59,051 nt of DNA from Fluviicola sp. (GTDB lineage: Bacteria > Bacteroidota > Bacteroidia > Flavobacteriales_D > Crocinitomicaceae), in the NCBI GenBank assembly GCA_002734085.1, contig NVXV01000010.1:1-59051 (forward strand), read 5' to 3'. Below are positions 8,576 to 17,312 of this stretch, piece by piece. A model generated the notes under the pieces. That model was not told the origin of the DNA and made no database searches. It saw nothing but the letters and a program-made list of their open reading frames with translations. Made by a program: the position numbers and the translations under genes. The first letter of the stretch is position 1, and every line of letters starts with the position of its first letter.

Positions 8576-10585
8576 CTACCTCATTTCTTTTCTTGCCTCA
8601 TCCAACTCTTTCAAAGGCGCCTTACAAGTGGAATTCTCACAAACATAAAACAACACCTCTTTCTTCCTAGGCTTATCCTCCAAAAATGGAATCGTCCCTT
8701 CATTCCCACCAGCAACAATCATATTTGGCGCATAATACTCACCCAGTTTTTTGCGTTGTGATAAAGCATCATCACCCATTATCGCCAACTCATAGAAAGG
8801 CAGATTAAAATTCAATGCTAACATCGCCCAATTGGAATAACCAGAACCATATTGCGACATTTGATTATAGATATTGGTCAACATTTGTTTGGCATCATCT
8901 ACTAACCCTTCATCGTGATATAATTTCCCGATTTTAAATAAATTATGCGCCATCACGCTGTTCGAAGCGGGGATGACATTGTCGTTGATTTCCATTTTGC
9001 GGGCGATCAACTCTGTATTTTCTTTTGAAAAGTAGAATAGTTTCGAAGATTCATCCTGGAAATATTGTTGCGTAAATGAAAGTAAATCTTTCGCGTGGTG
9101 GATCCATTTTTCGTCAAAGGTCGTTTCGTAGAGCGTGATAAAAGCATCAATTACATGTGCATAATCTTCCAAAAATGCATCAATTTTAGATGCTCCCGAT
9201 TTACGTGAGCGCCATAAACTACCATCACTTTTGAGTTGGTGTTTTAAGACCCATTCTCCTGTTTGAACAGCTCGTTGAATATAGTTGTGATTATTCAGGG
9301 CTAATCCTGATAACGCAAGTCCTTTGATGGTCATCGCATTCCAGGCGGTGAGTTTTTTATCGTCTAACCCCGGTCGAATGCGCTTTTCTCTTACTGCGCG
9401 CAATTTATCATTAGCACTTTTCAGTTTTTCTTCGAAGTCGTCTATGCTCCAACCCTTACTTTCTGCAAAGTCTACTTTGGTTGCTGTACGCATCAAAATG
9501 TATTGATTGTGTTCCCAGTATCCAAGGTTGTTCACATTGTAAAACTCCGCATACCAATCAAAATCATCTCCCAATAATTGCTTCAGCTCCTCTTTTGTCC
9601 ACGTATAAAACTTTCCTTCCACACCTTCAGAATCTGCATCTAAGGCAGAGAAGAATCCACCTTCTATATCTAACATTTCATTTTCTAACCAAGAAATCGT
9701 TTGACAAATAACATTAGCATAAACTGGATTTTTGTCGTGCTGATGGGCGAGGGCATACAATGAAAGCAACTGACCATTGTCGTACAACATTTTTTCAAAA
9801 TGTGGTACTTTCCAGATCATGTCTACCGAATAGCGAGAAAAGCCACCTACCAACTGATCGTATATGCCACCAAATGCCATTTTTTTGAGCGTTAGAGCTA
9901 CATGGTTCAATATCGTCTTGTCATTGTTTTGACGTCCATAACGCAATAAAAACTCATAATTATTAGGTAATGGGAATTTTGGAGCGCGCTTTCCTCCACC
10001 TTCATCAAAATCGAAATTTTGTTTCCATTTTTGGATAAGCGCATCTATAACTTGTGGGTCGAATTCGTTTTGAAATTCCACTTTTTCTACCAACTCAGAA
10101 ACTTGAACACCTTCTGTTAATTGCTTGGCGTACTCTAAGACTTTTGGTTTGTCTTGCGTATACGTTTCATATAGTCTGAGTAAAACATTTACCCATTGTT
10201 TTTTTTTGAAATAAGTTCCACCGTAAATTGGGCGTTTGTCGGGTAATGTAAAACAGTTTAAAGGCCAACCTCCTTGTTGTGTCATCAATTGCACTGCATT
10301 CATATACACTTGGTCCACATCAGGTCGCTCTTCACGGTCTACTTTGATGCAAACAAAATGCTCGTTCATTACTTTAGCCACTTCTTCACTTTCAAAGCTT
10401 TCGTGTTCCATCACATGACACCAATGACAAGCAGAATAACCAATACTAACAAGTACAAGCTTATCTTCTCTTTCAGCTTGGTCAAAAGCTTCCTGACTCC
10501 ATTCAACCCAATTGACAGGATTGTGGGCATGTTGAATTAAATACGGACTATTGGAATTTATGAGTGCATTTGTGTGTTGCGCCAT
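8576..10585 (-). CDS. DUF255 thioredoxin-like/glycosidase-fold protein (YyaL/SSP411 family)
   Basis: 669 aa, full length for the family. The N-terminus has the signature [17 protein letters not shown] followed by a thioredoxin-like fold with CxxC ([10 protein letters not shown], Cys53 and Cys56), then [15 protein letters not shown] and [12 protein letters not shown]. The remaining part is an alpha/alpha-barrel resembling N-acylglucosamine epimerase-type folds ([34 protein letters not shown]). No signal peptide, so cytoplasmic. The biochemical function of bacterial members is not established; proposals include redox and sugar-related roles. It is the last gene of a probable minus-strand group: M20 peptidase, LEA lipoprotein, this gene (gaps of 4 and 7 bases). 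Confidence 0.93.
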   Translation of the reverse strand: MAQHTNALINSNSPYLIQHAHNPVNWVEWSQEAFDQAEREDKLVLVSIGYSACHWCHVMEHESFESEEVAKVMNEHFVCIKVDREERPDVDQVYMNAVQLMTQQGGWPLNCFTLPDKRPIYGGTYFKKKQWVNVLLRLYETYTQDKPKVLEYAKQLTEGVQVSELVEKVEFQNEFDPQVIDALIQKWKQNFDFDEGGGKRAPKFPLPNNYEFLLRYGRQNNDKTILNHVALTLKKMAFGGIYDQLVGGFSRYSVDMIWKVPHFEKMLYDNGQLLSLYALAHQHDKNPVYANVICQTISWLENEMLDIEGGFFSALDADSEGVEGKFYTWTKEELKQLLGDDFDWYAEFYNVNNLGYWEHNQYILMRTATKVDFAESKGWSIDDFEEKLKSANDKLRAVREKRIRPGLDDKKLTAWNAMTIKGLALSGLALNNHNYIQRAVQTGEWVLKHQLKSDGSLWRSRKSGASKIDAFLEDYAHVIDAFITLYETTFDEKWIHHAKDLLSFTQQYFQDESSKLFYFSKENTELIARKMEINDNVIPASNSVMAHNLFKIGKLYHDEGLVDDAKQMLTNIYNQMSQYGSGYSNWAMLALNFNLPFYELAIMGDDALSQRKKLGEYYAPNMIVAGGNEGTIPFLEDKPRKKEVLFYVCENSTCKAPLKELDEARKEMR

Positions 10586-10592
10586 TTGCTTT

Positions 10593-11075
10593 TTACTTTC
10601 CTAACATTTTACCTATGTCAATGTTTAGATCTTTTAGGTTGACCGTTTTAGACTGATCGATTTCCTGTTTGTTTGGAATACCGAGTATAGAAGCTTTTAA
10701 CTTACCCTTCAGTCTCAATTCAACAGATTCATCTTTCATGAACTTCATCAATTGAAAAATTACTCCTTGACCCAGCTTAACTTCTACAGGTACATTATCT
10801 AGCGTTGTTCGCTTACTTTTCATTTTGTATTTGTCCAACAACTTCGCTTCTCCGATGTAAACATCATTAATATAAACATCAAAAGTTGATTTCCGTACTT
10901 TAAGTGCGTAGCCGTTTGGATTGAATACAGAAACATCTACATTAAATTGAAGATGATCTTGGTTGAACTCATCCAATTTAAAATTAGTAGCACCTCTAAA
11001 TTCTGGTTCTTCAAAGCAGCTTGATACCGAGAACAAAACGATTAGAGCGAGGAAAACAACTTTTAAATTCTGCAT
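10593..11075 (-). CDS. LEA type 2 (WHy-domain) lipoprotein
   Basis: 160 aa. The signal sequence ends in a lipobox (SVSSC, Cys20). The rest fits the LEA_2/WHy fold: [32 protein letters not shown], then a second strand block with [13 protein letters not shown] and [18 protein letters not shown]_2 proteins are linked to desiccation or stress protection in plants, and bacterial lipoprotein versions are common in Bacteroidota without known function. It lies between the M20 peptidase and the DUF255 gene, all on one strand with very short gaps, which suggests co-transcription. Confidence 0.8.
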   Translation of the reverse strand: MQNLKVVFLALIVLFSVSSCFEEPEFRGATNFKLDEFNQDHLQFNVDVSVFNPNGYALKVRKSTFDVYINDVYIGEAKLLDKYKMKSKRTTLDNVPVEVKLGQGVIFQLMKFMKDESVELRLKGKLKASILGIPNKQEIDQSKTVNLKDLNIDIGKMLGK

Positions 11076-11079
11076 ATAA

Positions 11080-12471
11080 TTACTTGTTTAGTTTAGCAAA
11101 CTCATCATAGAAGTAAGGAATGGTTTCAATTCCTTTATAGAAATTGAATAGACCGTAATTTTCGTTGGGAGAATGAATCGCATCTGTATCCAATCCGAAT
11201 CCCATTAATACTGTTTTCAGTCCGAGTACTTCTTCAAATAATGCAACGATTGGAATACTACCACCACTTCTCAATGGAATTGGTTTTGTTCCGAATGATT
11301 TTTCCATTGCATTACTTGCAGCTATATAACCCGAAGAATCGATTGGGGTTACAGCCGGTTGTGCTCCGTGATGTGGTTTTACGATAACTTTCACACCTTC
11401 AGGCGCTAAACTTTCGAAATAATCTTTGAATAATTTTGTGATTTCATCTGGATCTTGATGAGGCACTAAACGCATTGAAATTTTCGCATATGCTTTAGAA
11501 GCGATTACCGTTTTTGCACCTTCTCCAGTGTATCCTCCCCACATTCCATTCACGTCTAATGTTGGTCGAATAGAACCACGTTCACGAGTTGTGAATCCTT
11601 TTTCACCGTGAACCGCATTTATATCTAACGCCTTTTTATAATTCTCTTCATTGTAAGGAGCGCGTGCCATTTCTTCACGTTCTTCCTGACTAATAACCTC
11701 TACCTTATCATAGAATCCTGGAACTGTAATCTTGTTATCTTCGTCTTGCAGTTTTGCAATCATTTCAGATAAGATATTTATTGGGTTTGCCACGCAACCA
11801 CCATATAGTCCAGAGTGTAAATCTCGGTTTGGGCCGACAACTTCAACTTCAACATAACTTAAACCACGAAGTCCTGTCGTAATAGAAGGGGTGTCATTTG
11901 AAACAATTCCAGTATCAGATACAAGGATAATATCAGCCGCTAACTTTGGTTTATTTTCTTTAATGAAGATCTCTAAGTTAGCACTCCCCACTTCCTCTTC
12001 ACCTTCAATCATGAATTTTGCATTACAAGGCATTTCGCCACTCTTCACCATCGCCTCGAGTGCTTTGATATGCATAAACATCTGTCCTTTGTCGTCACAT
12101 GCTCCTCGTGCAAAAATGGCACCTTCGGGATGTACATCTGTTTTTTTAACGACAGGCTCAAAAGCCGGGGAATCCCATAAGTCAATAGGATCTGCTGGCT
12201 GAACGTCATAGTGTCCATAAACTAAAACTGTGGGTAAATTCGGATCAATAATTTTTTCCCCATAAACAATTGGGTGACCTTCAGTTTCACAAACTTCAAC
12301 ATTCTCAGCACCCGCTTCTGTCATGGAGTTTGCAACAGATAGAGCTGCTTTTTTAACATCACCTTTGTGCGCAGGGTCTGCTGAAACAGAAGGGATACGT
12401 AGTAAATCAAATAGTTCTTCTAAAAATCGTTTGTCGTGTTTTTTTATAAAATTTTGTGTTTTTTGCATCAT
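11080..12471 (-). CDS. M20 family metallo-dipeptidase
   Basis: 463 aa from the first ATG at 12471 (a second ATG follows at 12468; the longer reading uses TTG). Zinc-site motifs of the M20/M25/M40 family are in order: VLVYGHYDVQPAD (His, catalytic Asp), GACDDKGQ (bridging Asp), EGEEEVGS (catalytic Glu and metal Glu), SDTG, and the C-terminal His in DAIHSPNENYG. The dimerisation domain contains RGLSYVEVEVVGPNRDLHSG. The length and the DLWDSPAF motif match the dipeptidase (CNDP/PepV-like) branch. No signal peptide, so it is a cytoplasmic hydrolase of di- or short peptides. First gene of the three-gene minus-strand group. Confidence 0.93.
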   Translation of the reverse strand: MMQKTQNFIKKHDKRFLEELFDLLRIPSVSADPAHKGDVKKAALSVANSMTEAGAENVEVCETEGHPIVYGEKIIDPNLPTVLVYGHYDVQPADPIDLWDSPAFEPVVKKTDVHPEGAIFARGACDDKGQMFMHIKALEAMVKSGEMPCNAKFMIEGEEEVGSANLEIFIKENKPKLAADIILVSDTGIVSNDTPSITTGLRGLSYVEVEVVGPNRDLHSGLYGGCVANPINILSEMIAKLQDEDNKITVPGFYDKVEVISQEEREEMARAPYNEENYKKALDINAVHGEKGFTTRERGSIRPTLDVNGMWGGYTGEGAKTVIASKAYAKISMRLVPHQDPDEITKLFKDYFESLAPEGVKVIVKPHHGAQPAVTPIDSSGYIAASNAMEKSFGTKPIPLRSGGSIPIVALFEEVLGLKTVLMGFGLDTDAIHSPNENYGLFNFYKGIETIPYFYDEFAKLNK

Positions 12472-12542
12472 CAAATATTTTTTATAAAGTTAATTAATTC
12501 TTCTTTTTGCCCTAATTGTTAATTATATTTATGTGTAATAAA

Positions 12543-12574
12543 TTGATATTTAGTTTACATTATTTTTAACTTCG
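12543..12574 (+). promoter_or_regulatory. Candidate promoter TTG-N21-TAACTTCG
   Basis: A TTG at 12543-12545 and a TAACTTCG box at 12567-12574 have the spacing of Bacteroidota promoters; the -7 box differs from TAnnTTTG by one base. It would give a leader of about 65 bases for the secreted protein at 12646. The same TAnnTTCG form appears before the sensor kinase (2452) and, on the minus strand, before the M14 carboxypeptidase (26879-26886). Confidence 0.4.
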
Positions 12575-12645
12575 TGCAACCAATTTGAAAAAGTTTTCGT
12601 CTTGAATGGAGCTGAATATTAGTTTAAAAAAATAAAAATACAGAA

Positions 12646-14841
12646 ATGAAGAATTATATTAAATTGAATCTGGTATTGTTAATTGTAGCAATTGGAGGTT
12701 ACACAAACGCACAGCAGATTACGACTACAAACCCAAATATTACACCTGTACAAGCTGTTGAGGATATTCTTTTGGGTGTAGGTATCCAAGCATTTAATAT
12801 AACGTATAACACTAGTGCTCCTGATGCGACTGTAGCTCAGGATAACGTTCAAGAATTTAGCGCGGCAGGTACAGCATTTCCCATTCAAGATGGAGTATTG
12901 ATGACAACGGATGGTACAGGGAACTTAAATGATCCAGATTTGAATGCGATTACAGGCGGTACGGCTACAAACGGAGCGATAATAGAATTTGATTTTGTTC
13001 CAACAGGAGATACGTTGTCATTTAATTACATTTTTGCTTCTACTGAATATACAAGCTATACATGTTCAAATTTTAATGATGTTTTTGGTTTCTTTATTTC
13101 TGGTCCTGGTATTAACGGACCTTTTACAAATAACGCAGAAAACATTGCAACCGTTCCTGGTACAACTGTTCCTGTTGCCATTAATACAGTAAATTCTGGG
13201 ACATCAAGTTCGGGGAACACCACTCCTTGTGATAATGCTGATCCGAACTGGCAATCAAATTCAGTTTATTTCACCTTAGCTTATAATACAATTTTCGGAA
13301 ATTCTGCAACACCTGTTAGTGGATTTAATGGTGGAACAGTTGTTCTTCCAGCAAATGCATCAATATCTTGTAATGATACATTTCATATTAAACTTGCAAT
13401 TGCCAATGATTTTGATACTGGATTAGATTCAGGTGTATTTCTTGAGGCGAACTCTTTCAGTTCAGACGCGGTTGATATTACTATTGAATCTGAAACTTCA
13501 AGTACTGATACTTTATTAGTTGAAGGGTGTACAGACGGGAATATATATTTTACTCGACCTTCCAACCAAACGAGTGACTCGTTGACAGTTTATTTTGATG
13601 TTACTGGTTCAGCTGATCAAGGAGATGATTTTCCTATTTTGGCACCAGGAGATTCGGTAACATTCTTACCAGGTGAGGATACGATTATATTAAATATATC
13701 ACCGATTCAAGATGGTAACTCAGAAGGTTTTGAAAGTGTTACTGTTTCTGCATTCACAGTGACCGTCTGTGGTGACACTATTTTTTCTGAAGGTACAATT
13801 TGGCTTTCTGATGAACCCTACTCTACGGTCACAGCTCTCGACACCACAATACTTTGTGCAAATGATAGTGTGCCTACATGGGTAACAACGAGTGGAGGAT
13901 TTCCTCCTTATACGTATAGTTGGAGTAATGGCGAAACAGGGGATACCGTCCCCACGGCTGGTGTAGTTGATGGGCCTACGGATTATATTGTAACTTCAAC
14001 AGACGCCTGCGGATTTGAGTATCAAGACACGGCCACTATCACGTTAAATCAAATTTTAGCAATAGATACAATGTTCCAATTCCCTTCAGAGTGCGGTCTG
14101 GCAACAGGTGCTGTATCGGGTCAAGGAAGTGGGTTCACTGGAACACCTGACTATGAATGGTCGGGCCCTGGAGCCGGTAATCCAGATAATATTGATGCTT
14201 CTGTATGGCAAGATCTACCTTCTGGATGGTATTATTTTTCAATAGAAGATGATGTTTGTTTTGTTGAGGATAGTATTTTCTTAGAGCAAGATCCACCACC
14301 AACAGCTGATTTTGACGCAAATCCTCCTGCAGGTAATGCACCATTAGATGTAACGTTTGTAAATAACTCTGATCCAGCAGATACGTACGATTGGGATTTT
14401 GGAAACGGTGATGGCGCTTCAGTAAATAATTTAGACGATCAAAACACCACTTATAATAACGAGGGGGTTTATACAGTGACCTTAACTGTAACTGAAGGAG
14501 CATGTTCAGACCAAGCAACACAAACAGTTGTTGTTGAACTTTTACTTCCTTTAGATTATGAAATGCCAAACGTATTCACTCCAAATAATGACGGATCAAA
14601 TGATGTTTTCACATTGAATACAGTGAACGCTGTTTCTCTAGATTTAGTAATTCTAAACAGATGGGGTAATACTGTTTACGAAAGTTCAGATGATGTGAAT
14701 GCAGCATGGAACGGTAAAATTCAAAATGTTGGATTAGAGTGTAACGACGGAACTTATTTCTACCGATTCACAATTGTAGGTGAAGATGGTGAAGAAATAG
14801 AAGAGCATGGGTTTGTACATCTAGTAAGAACTAAGAAATAA
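12646..14841 (+). CDS. T9SS-secreted choice-of-anchor L / PKD protein with gliding-type (CHU_C) C-terminus
   Basis: 731 aa. A signal peptide (residues 1-22, ...GYTNAQ) is followed by a choice-of-anchor L-like domain (PVQAVEDILLGVGIQAFNI, GVLMTTDG, FNYIFASTEYTSYTC, DVFGFFISGPG). A beta-sandwich with Calx-beta character is seen at about 285-400. A PKD domain is at about 555-630 (NNSDPADTYDWDFGNGDG, YTVTLTV). The last roughly 90 residues are the gliding motility-associated C-terminal domain (MPNVFTPNNDG, LVILNRWGNTVYES, CNDGTYFYRF), the type B T9SS sorting signal. The mature protein is therefore expected on the cell surface or secreted, probably adhesive. The gene is monocistronic: it has its own candidate promoter and a strong terminator. 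Confidence 0.93.
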   Translation: MKNYIKLNLVLLIVAIGGYTNAQQITTTNPNITPVQAVEDILLGVGIQAFNITYNTSAPDATVAQDNVQEFSAAGTAFPIQDGVLMTTDGTGNLNDPDLNAITGGTATNGAIIEFDFVPTGDTLSFNYIFASTEYTSYTCSNFNDVFGFFISGPGINGPFTNNAENIATVPGTTVPVAINTVNSGTSSSGNTTPCDNADPNWQSNSVYFTLAYNTIFGNSATPVSGFNGGTVVLPANASISCNDTFHIKLAIANDFDTGLDSGVFLEANSFSSDAVDITIESETSSTDTLLVEGCTDGNIYFTRPSNQTSDSLTVYFDVTGSADQGDDFPILAPGDSVTFLPGEDTIILNISPIQDGNSEGFESVTVSAFTVTVCGDTIFSEGTIWLSDEPYSTVTALDTTILCANDSVPTWVTTSGGFPPYTYSWSNGETGDTVPTAGVVDGPTDYIVTSTDACGFEYQDTATITLNQILAIDTMFQFPSECGLATGAVSGQGSGFTGTPDYEWSGPGAGNPDNIDASVWQDLPSGWYYFSIEDDVCFVEDSIFLEQDPPPTADFDANPPAGNAPLDVTFVNNSDPADTYDWDFGNGDGASVNNLDDQNTTYNNEGVYTVTLTVTEGACSDQATQTVVVELLLPLDYEMPNVFTPNNDGSNDVFTLNTVNAVSLDLVILNRWGNTVYESSDDVNAAWNGKIQNVGLECNDGTYFYRFTIVGEDGEEIEEHGFVHLVRTKK

Positions 14842-14860
14842 CTAACACAAATTTATAGAA

Positions 14861-14895
14861 ATGGAATCTTGGTAACGAGATTCCATTTTTTTTTT
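14861..14895 (+). terminator. Rho-independent terminator
   Basis: A perfect 9-bp stem (ATGGAATCT / AGATTCCAT, 14861-14869 with 14878-14886) with an 8-base loop is followed by a run of T. It ends transcription of the choice-of-anchor gene and separates it from the convergent gpmI gene. Confidence 0.9.
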
Positions 14896-14905
14896 CGAAA
14901 AAAAA

Positions 14906-16423
14906 TTAGTGGATCAACGATTTACCAGACATTGCAGTTGGTTGAGTTATTCCCATTCTAGAAAGAATTGTTGGAGCAACATCAGCTAAAATTCCACTTG
15001 ATAACCTGATACCTCCTTCTTTTGTTACAAATACTAAAGGTACTGGGTTTAATGAGTGAGCCGTATTGGGAGTGCCATCTTGATTAATTGCAAAATCAGC
15101 ATTCCCATGATCTGCAATAACGAGTAACTCATATTCATTTGACAATGCAGTTTGAACGACTTTTCCCAAAGATGAATCCACCGTTTCTACAGCTTTTATG
15201 ATTGCCTCATAAACACCTGTATGTCCCACCATATCCGGATTAGCAAAGTTCAAACAAAAGAAGTCTGGCTGGTTCTTGTTTATCTCATTAACAATTTTTT
15301 CAGTAACTTCTGGAGCGCTCATTTCAGGTTGTATATCATAAGTTGCAACCTTTGGGGAGTTGATTAAAATTCTTTTTTCATTGTTGAATTCTGCTTCTCG
15401 ACCGCCAGAAAAGAAGAATGTAACGTGCGGATATTTTTCGGTTTCAGCGATACGGACTTGACTTTTTCCACTTGCTTCAATCACTTCACCTAACGTATCT
15501 TTTAAGTTATCCTTCTCGAAAACCACTTTGACATTACTGAACGAATCATCGTATGAAGTCATTGTCAATAACTCAAGATTCAGAGGCTTCATATCGTATT
15601 GTGGAATCTCCCGTTGCGAAAGAGCGGCAATAATTTCTCTAGGTCGATCAGTTCTAAAATTAAAGCTAATTACTATGTCACCGTCTTCTATAGAACAATT
15701 TTCTACGCTAGAAATATAGGAAGGAGTAATAAATTCATCTGTGACACCTTCGTTATACCTATGGTCGAAAAGTGCGTCAACTCCATCATAAGAGTGTCCC
15801 TTTCTATGCACCATCAAATCGTATGCTTGTTGAATTCGCTCCCATCTATTATCTCTATCCATAGCATAATACCTACCAATTACACTGGCAATTTTAATGT
15901 TTGAACCAGAGATATGATTTTCTAAATTCTGAAAAAATTGTTTCCCGCTATTTGGGTCGCAATCTCTTCCATCTGTGAAACCATGAATAAAGACGTTTTG
16001 TAAATTATATTTCTTAGACATATCACAAAGCGCGTGTAAGTGTTCTTGTGAACTATGTACTCCGCCATTAGATACAAGTCCGATAAAGTGAACTTTTTTA
16101 TTTTCTTTTTCCGCTTTTGAGAAAGCATTTTTTAATACCTCAATCTCAAAAAAGGAGCCATCTTGAATGGATTTATTGATTCGTGTTAGTTCTTGATAAA
16201 CAATTCTACCAGCACCAATATTGAGATGCCCAACCTCAGAGTTACCCATTTGGCCATCTGGAAGACCAACGTTTTCACCAGAGGTTAATAATTCAGACGT
16301 AGGATAATTTTTCATCAAACCATCCATCACTGGCGTTTTTGCATTGAAAATCGCATCTGACTTACTTTTGTCACCAATTCCCCAACCGTCTAAAATAATG
16401 AGTCCAACTTTTTTATTGTGCAT
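14906..16423 (-). CDS. gpmI: 2,3-bisphosphoglycerate-independent phosphoglycerate mutase
   Basis: 505 aa from the ATG at 16423, where the protein begins MHNKKVGLIILDGWG as in the family; the longer frame to 16486 is spurious. Two-metal alkaline-phosphatase-like motifs are present: the first metal Asp in LDGWG, the catalytic Ser in QMGNSEVGH, HGFTDGRD, YYAMDRD, NFANPDMVGHTG and IADHGNAD with the following TAHS. It interconverts 3- and 2-phosphoglycerate in glycolysis and gluconeogenesis. The start overlaps the end of the upstream histidine kinase gene by 11 bases, so the two are probably translationally coupled, an unusual partner for a glycolytic enzyme. Confidence 0.97.
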   Translation of the reverse strand: MHNKKVGLIILDGWGIGDKSKSDAIFNAKTPVMDGLMKNYPTSELLTSGENVGLPDGQMGNSEVGHLNIGAGRIVYQELTRINKSIQDGSFFEIEVLKNAFSKAEKENKKVHFIGLVSNGGVHSSQEHLHALCDMSKKYNLQNVFIHGFTDGRDCDPNSGKQFFQNLENHISGSNIKIASVIGRYYAMDRDNRWERIQQAYDLMVHRKGHSYDGVDALFDHRYNEGVTDEFITPSYISSVENCSIEDGDIVISFNFRTDRPREIIAALSQREIPQYDMKPLNLELLTMTSYDDSFSNVKVVFEKDNLKDTLGEVIEASGKSQVRIAETEKYPHVTFFFSGGREAEFNNEKRILINSPKVATYDIQPEMSAPEVTEKIVNEINKNQPDFFCLNFANPDMVGHTGVYEAIIKAVETVDSSLGKVVQTALSNEYELLVIADHGNADFAINQDGTPNTAHSLNPVPLVFVTKEGGIRLSSGILADVAPTILSRMGITQPTAMSGKSLIH

Positions 16424-17312
16424 GCGGTAAACTAATTTTAAAATGAGAACCACGAGGTTCATTATGCGAATAACTGATAGAGCCACCGTGGATTTTAAGT
16501 AATTCTTTAACTATATAAAGTCCTAACCCTGTTCCTTTTTGAGTTCTAGTTTCTTCATTTCCAATTCGAACAAATTTGTCGAATATAGAATCTTTAAATT
16601 TCAAAGGAATTCCAATGCCTTGGTCTTTAATGCCTATTATTGTTTGATCGTTTTCTTTGGTTAAATAAACTTCAATGGTAGGATTGTCGCCACCATATTT
16701 AAAAGCATTTTCTAATAAATTTACCACTGCAACTTCGATGACAAAAGGATCGACTCTTAAAACGATTCCTTCTTGCAGGTTTAATTGAACAGCTGTTCGT
16801 TCTCTGGACCATGTTTCTACGATTCTTTTGATTTCGTTATCTAACGCAACGTTTTCAAAATTAAGTTCCAATCGATGGTTTTCAATTCTTGTAGCTGTGA
16901 GAATATTCTCGATCATTCCTTCAAGCCTTTTATTTTCAGTGATGGCTTGCTCTAAGAGTTCTTCTTGTTGATCGCGTTTAAGATTTTCGCGCTTTAGAAG
17001 TGTTTGAAGATATAATTTGTTCGATGCAAGTGGTGTTTTTAACTCGTGCGTTACAGAAAGTAAAAAATTACTCTGTCGTTGAGAGAGTTTAATATCCTTC
17101 TGGATAGAGCTTCTGATTTTCCATAACCCTAAAAGAAGTATTAAGAAGAATACACTTCCCTCACCAACAATCATTAGCACCCGTTGATTCGAAGTTGAGC
17201 CGTCCTCAGCTAACTCCTGAGACAACTCTATTAAATGATAACCCCACCATGCAAATTGAAGTACAACGTATGCACTCAATACATAAAAGAATATGGCGGT
17301 TTGTCTTTTCAT
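16413..17312 (-). CDS. Orphan sensor histidine kinase
   Basis: 299 aa. Two membrane helices (about 7-26 and 46-66) frame only about 20 external residues. They are followed by a HisKA domain (FLLSVTHELKTPLAS, His89) and HATPase_c with N box LLENAFKYGG, G1 IKDQGIGIP and G2 TGLGLYIVKELL. With almost no periplasmic sensor, it may sense the membrane or an internal signal. There is no response regulator next to it. It sits between purF (stop and start directly adjoining) and gpmI (11-base overlap), so it is embedded in a metabolic operon. Its partner could be any unlinked receiver. Confidence 0.93.
   Translation of the reverse strand: MKRQTAIFFYVLSAYVVLQFAWWGYHLIELSQELAEDGSTSNQRVLMIVGEGSVFFLILLLGLWKIRSSIQKDIKLSQRQSNFLLSVTHELKTPLASNKLYLQTLLKRENLKRDQQEELLEQAITENKRLEGMIENILTATRIENHRLELNFENVALDNEIKRIVETWSRERTAVQLNLQEGIVLRVDPFVIEVAVVNLLENAFKYGGDNPTIEVYLTKENDQTIIGIKDQGIGIPLKFKDSIFDKFVRIGNEETRTQKGTGLGLYIVKELLKIHGGSISYSHNEPRGSHFKISLPHAQ

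Noticed and set aside
14135-14569. 144-aa minus-strand ORF, Leu/Gln-rich
   Set aside because: It is antisense to the well-supported choice-of-anchor/PKD gene; its composition is that of a shadow of Asn/Asp-rich coding sequence.
16424-16486. N-terminal extension of GpmI by 21 residues
   Set aside because: The extension overlaps the kinase coding region further and has no family similarity; MHNKKVGLIILDGWG at 16423 is the normal start.
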